7,833 bases of DNA from Fidelibacterota bacterium. Lineage in GTDB: Bacteria; Fidelibacterota; UBA2242; JAFGTP01. This document shows, piece after piece, positions 5,801 through 7,833 of this stretch. Below the pieces are notes generated by a model that saw only the letters and a program-made list of their open reading frames with translations, did no database searches and was not told where the DNA came from. The stretch spans positions 1 to 7,833 of the forward strand of contig JAIPJV010000086.1 in the NCBI GenBank assembly GCA_021734005.1, read 5' to 3'. Position 1 is the stretch's first letter. Each line of letters opens with the position of its first letter. The position numbers and the translations under genes are program-made.

Positions 5801-7833
5801 GACCCCCATTCTGATAACTGGTACTGGCAAAACCAGTCCAATGACTATTCCCAGATCAATGGTACAGAAGGGAATGGAACTGGCACGCCCATTGATGCGG
5901 GTGGAAAATATCCAGATTCCGAAAATATGAACGAAAATAAAAATATTGATCTGGATAATGATTATGTGACTGTGGATATTGATCTGGAAGATGATAATTC
6001 TATTTACACTGAAGGGGCCAATGAAAAAGGCTGGAAATTATACCGTGTTCCTCTCAAAGATTTTCAACCGGCTAAAGAAAATAGCAATTTTACCTGGGAA
6101 AATGTAGAAGCTATGCGCCTGTGGATGAATGATGTTGTTGATCAGACTCAGACCTGGATTGCCAAGATCGAAATGGTTGGAAATGATTGGCTGGAGCGGG
6201 GAATTGCTGTTGCCGAAGACAGTGCTTATGTAAATAATGAACAAACCCTGGAAACCTATTCCATCAAAGTTCTTAATACTGAAGAAAATCCTTCTTACAC
6301 TCCACCGGAAGGAGTTCAGGGCGAGTATGATAAGATCAATAAAATCCGTTCCAAAGAGCAATCTCTGGCTTTTGAATTATTTCAGAGTGGCCCGGGTCTG
6401 CAGACTAGTGAAAAATGTATGGTCGAGAAAGATCTTATGGAACAGATGAGTCTAATCAATTATAAAAAATTGAAGTTTTTTATTCATGGTCCGCCTGAAA
6501 TTTTACCCGGGGACAGTCTTTATCATTTTATAAAATTTGGTCGAACTACCTCTGAGCAGGAGCATATGTACGAGATCCGCAGACTGGTCACGGCTGACTG
6601 GCAGGAGGTCAAATTGAATTTGAATTTTCTGACCGAACTCAAAAAATATTTCCCCGGTAATATAAATGAATTTGATGAAAAAGAAATGGGCGGTTCCCTG
6701 ACAATTGAAACCAACCAGGAAGGTGAGGTCGTCCGCCGGATTTTCAACCGTTATGCCGAAGACCAAAATGGTGATCCGATTATTGGTGAATTTTCTGGCG
6801 AAAAGATTATCATTAATGGTACACCTGCTATTCCAAGAATCCAGACTCTCAGAATGGGGCTGATTAACAAAGGCACTCGACCTTTTCGAGGCGAAGTCTG
6901 GGTTGATGAGCTGCGAGTCACTGATGTGAACAAGGATCCCGGTGTTGCCATGCGCTCCAGCATGAATGTCTCTCTAGCCGACCTGGGTAACTTTAGTGTT
7001 AATTACTCCAAGCAGGATGCCAATTTTCACAGGGTTGAGCAAAAATCACCTTCTAATACCAGCGGATTAAACAATACCAACCGGATTAGTTTGCGTGGTA
7101 ATTTCTCTATTGATAAATTGACTCCTGAAAAATGGGGCCTTAATATTCCGATCTCAGCATCCTATACAGAAAGCAATAGCACACCGGAATATTATCCCGG
7201 AACTGATATTCTATCAGGAGAATCGGCACCCGATAGCATCAAAAGCCTGAGCCATTCCTATGGCTTTAATACCTCTTTTTCAAAACGGGAATCGGATTTT
7301 TGGTTAACAAAATATACTATTGATCAAATGCAGGTCAGTTACAGCGCCAAATGGGGCCACAACTCCAGCGTGAATGTGCGTTCCAATACTTCGCAAAGTT
7401 ATCATGGAAGTTTTTCCTATCGAATTCCCTTTGGCCGTGATAATAGCCTGCAACCTTTTAAATGGGCTGAAAAAGTACCTGTAGTCGGGAAATCATTAAG
7501 CGGTATCACCTGGTATTATACGCCCAGCAAACTGAGTTTTAATACAAAAGCTACAGAGCGCTATGGATTGCGTCAGCCGCGTGGACCTGGTGACAATGAC
7601 ACCACATATACATTTGGCATGAACAGTAATGTTTCTTTGGGCTATAAAATGTTTAATAATTTGGATATGAATTTTCAGCGCTCAATGAAAAATGATCTGC
7701 GGCAATATCGCTACAATAAAAGCGATATAATCACTAATCTGGATATGGGCGTTACCAATAATATTAGTGAATCCTATAGTGTAACCTTTAATCCGGAAAT
7801 TGCAGCCTGGTTCAAACCCAATATTTCGGCTAA
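2846..7833 (+). CDS. sprA: SprA (type IX secretion outer-membrane translocon), 3' end outside window
   Basis: SprA (Sov in Porphyromonas) is the very large outer-membrane beta-barrel through which type IX cargo crosses; in Flavobacterium it is also needed for gliding. I read 1662 codons without a stop; the last full codon is GCT at 7829-7831 and the TAA at the edge is out of frame. Bacteroidota homologues are roughly 2400 residues, so several hundred are missing. Residues 1-24 form a Sec signal peptide (Lys2, Lys7, hydrophobic 8-21, TVA before Gln25). SprA landmarks in order: GKIGDR (205-210), FDFQNN and YTGKEDEIVQ (223-242), SGLFGVK (266-272), VYFFLDDQFR (318-327), DDVLAVAYR (417-425), EGSETVTLNGQEL then DYTIDYFSGTLTLL (618-648), FIDDFEGS (781-788), an acidic loop DEDTGLDGVFDEDE (944-957), YSQINGTEGN (1001-1010), VWVDELRV (1351-1358), LADLG (1377-1381) and TPEKWGLNIPISASY (1426-1440). 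The start is ATT with AGGAG; the first in-frame ATG is codon 229, which would remove the signal peptide. No other type IX gene lies in the window. The identification rests on remembered family motifs, not a search. Confidence 0.92.
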   Translation, partial: MKNTPLKILSILVIFILAFNITVAQEESEEPQGIAFAPQIDWLGNLYTSFDKEQTKALSLIPYDSTFSANNYQLLDVKIQGAKRQVQLTEDENVIISYKKDNYDLLLPRTYSLQDYYNIKRERELTNSFRQIVLDDLKTEEESGGGKLEVIGADIAGQHVSLQVSGNVNISGKLQNQKRDEVRTNYSGKSTTFIIDQKQQLNIEGKIGDRISLKVDQDSEREFDFQNNMRIHYTGKEDEIVQQVDAGNISLTLPGTQFVTFSSKNSGLFGVKSQMKFGGFDVTTIASVEKGQKDKVSLDGGAQSSVTKIKDYEYMRNVYFFLDDQFRQDMWGGYWNGTKYIWSYDPNRVVADLEVYRSTYQENSETFMATAYVDPEAAQLDEETAEKTMFRRLEKNIDYTYNKNLGYIRMNTQLQSDDVLAVAYRTVKQGTDQTTEEYGEWDRAAGDTTDVVLKLIKPQNMMPSDDTWPLMWKNVYYLGARNIQKEGTKINIIYTDGKTGHDERDAETGETFLYKLGVDEKKSSGEPGQDGEFDLDNSSVIKLSNGEIWFPFLHPFQYGEDSNYEKNPRLNDNYDCSIFYNKKLQNNQNEISGESKFEIEFESENRSSVLQLGAMVKEGSETVTLNGQELTKGVDYTIDYFSGTLTLLKDEATNPDANLDVKYEKNQMFELNKKTILGTRIEHQFGDDQNKFIGATGLYYSKSVVDEKVDVGYEPMRNFVWDLNGKYKEEFNFITRALDRLPLIETNKPTTVDVEAEIARVNPNPNTINNPSTGDNNGVAFIDDFEGSKRTTPPSIMRNYWSLSSVPINQEDKMRGKLNFYNPWQRYPTQEIWPNKETSTQAGNNRTDIMVLDFDPEWARAVGVNASDATKRDVWGGTSYYLRASERDQSRTKFIDIWVKGDKGKLHIDLGKVSEDQIPNNELNTEDIPEAGFMYGNNILENDEDTGLDGVFDEDEKVVVYDSEGNPDTLGYGDERLRDYKRDPEDPHSDNWYWQNQSNDYSQINGTEGNGTGTPIDAGGKYPDSENMNENKNIDLDNDYVTVDIDLEDDNSIYTEGANEKGWKLYRVPLKDFQPAKENSNFTWENVEAMRLWMNDVVDQTQTWIAKIEMVGNDWLERGIAVAEDSAYVNNEQTLETYSIKVLNTEENPSYTPPEGVQGEYDKINKIRSKEQSLAFELFQSGPGLQTSEKCMVEKDLMEQMSLINYKKLKFFIHGPPEILPGDSLYHFIKFGRTTSEQEHMYEIRRLVTADWQEVKLNLNFLTELKKYFPGNINEFDEKEMGGSLTIETNQEGEVVRRIFNRYAEDQNGDPIIGEFSGEKIIINGTPAIPRIQTLRMGLINKGTRPFRGEVWVDELRVTDVNKDPGVAMRSSMNVSLADLGNFSVNYSKQDANFHRVEQKSPSNTSGLNNTNRISLRGNFSIDKLTPEKWGLNIPISASYTESNSTPEYYPGTDILSGESAPDSIKSLSHSYGFNTSFSKRESDFWLTKYTIDQMQVSYSAKWGHNSSVNVRSNTSQSYHGSFSYRIPFGRDNSLQPFKWAEKVPVVGKSLSGITWYYTPSKLSFNTKATERYGLRQPRGPGDNDTTYTFGMNSNVSLGYKMFNNLDMNFQRSMKNDLRQYRYNKSDIITNLDMGVTNNISESYSVTFNPEIAAWFKPNISA

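Noticed and set aside
5297..5830. 177-codon open frame on the minus strand
   Set aside because: It is antisense to conserved SprA coding sequence with clear family motifs, has no good ribosome binding site, and reads as low-complexity Ile/Phe-rich sequence typical of an antisense shadow.
7831..7833. TAA at the right edge as the sprA stop
   Set aside because: It is out of frame: the codon at 7829-7831 is GCT and the next begins AA. SprA proteins are also several hundred residues longer.
1..7833. tRNA, rRNA, CRISPR array or insertion sequence
   Set aside because: No tRNA-like cloverleaf, rRNA core sequence, regular spaced repeats or transposase motifs were seen on either strand.

Overview
The window looks like chromosomal DNA from a Gram-negative bacterium of the Fibrobacteres-Chlorobi-Bacteroidetes (FCB) group or a relative. 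Base composition is moderately AT-rich. The evidence is a SprA-type outer-membrane translocon (type IX secretion) together with a V/A-type rotary ATPase, two exported proteins with Sec-type signal peptides, and AGGAG-type ribosome binding sites. A classical Bacteroidota species is possible. A Cloacimonadota, Calditrichota, Marinimicrobia or similar lineage is at least as likely, but I cannot settle the phylum from sequence reading alone.

Layout. Bases 1-629 are the C-terminal third or so of V-type ATPase subunit I. After 48 bp comes the complete proteolipid subunit K (678-1094). Both are membrane parts of the ion-translocating sector, and they close an operon that ends at a hairpin terminator (1156-1184). 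A secreted TlpA/ResA-like thioredoxin (1204-1722) and a RdgB/HAM1-type non-canonical purine NTP pyrophosphatase (1820-2434) follow on the same strand. A 411-bp gap (2435-2845) is the least ordinary part of the window. From 2846 to the right edge runs one uninterrupted reading frame of at least 1662 codons encoding SprA, truncated by the window.

How the genes relate. The V-ATPase couples ATP to Na+ or H+ transport; its K subunit keeps the residues that bind Na+ in Enterococcus NtpK. The TlpA-like protein is a periplasmic thiol-disulfide protein. RdgB cleans the nucleotide pool. SprA forms the giant outer-membrane pore through which type IX cargo leaves the cell. These are probably three or four separate transcription units, not one pathway.

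Most notable points. (1) sprA appears to start at ATT: a good AGGAG and an intact signal peptide sit exactly there, and the first in-frame ATG is only codon 229. (2) A 12-codon mini-ORF ends with a stop codon that overlaps this ATT by one base. (3) A perfect 15-bp inverted repeat spans 101 bp just upstream. (4) A locally GC-richer patch can encode, on the minus strand, a 36-residue peptide broken by one extra base. (5) The K subunit carries an apparent Na+ site.
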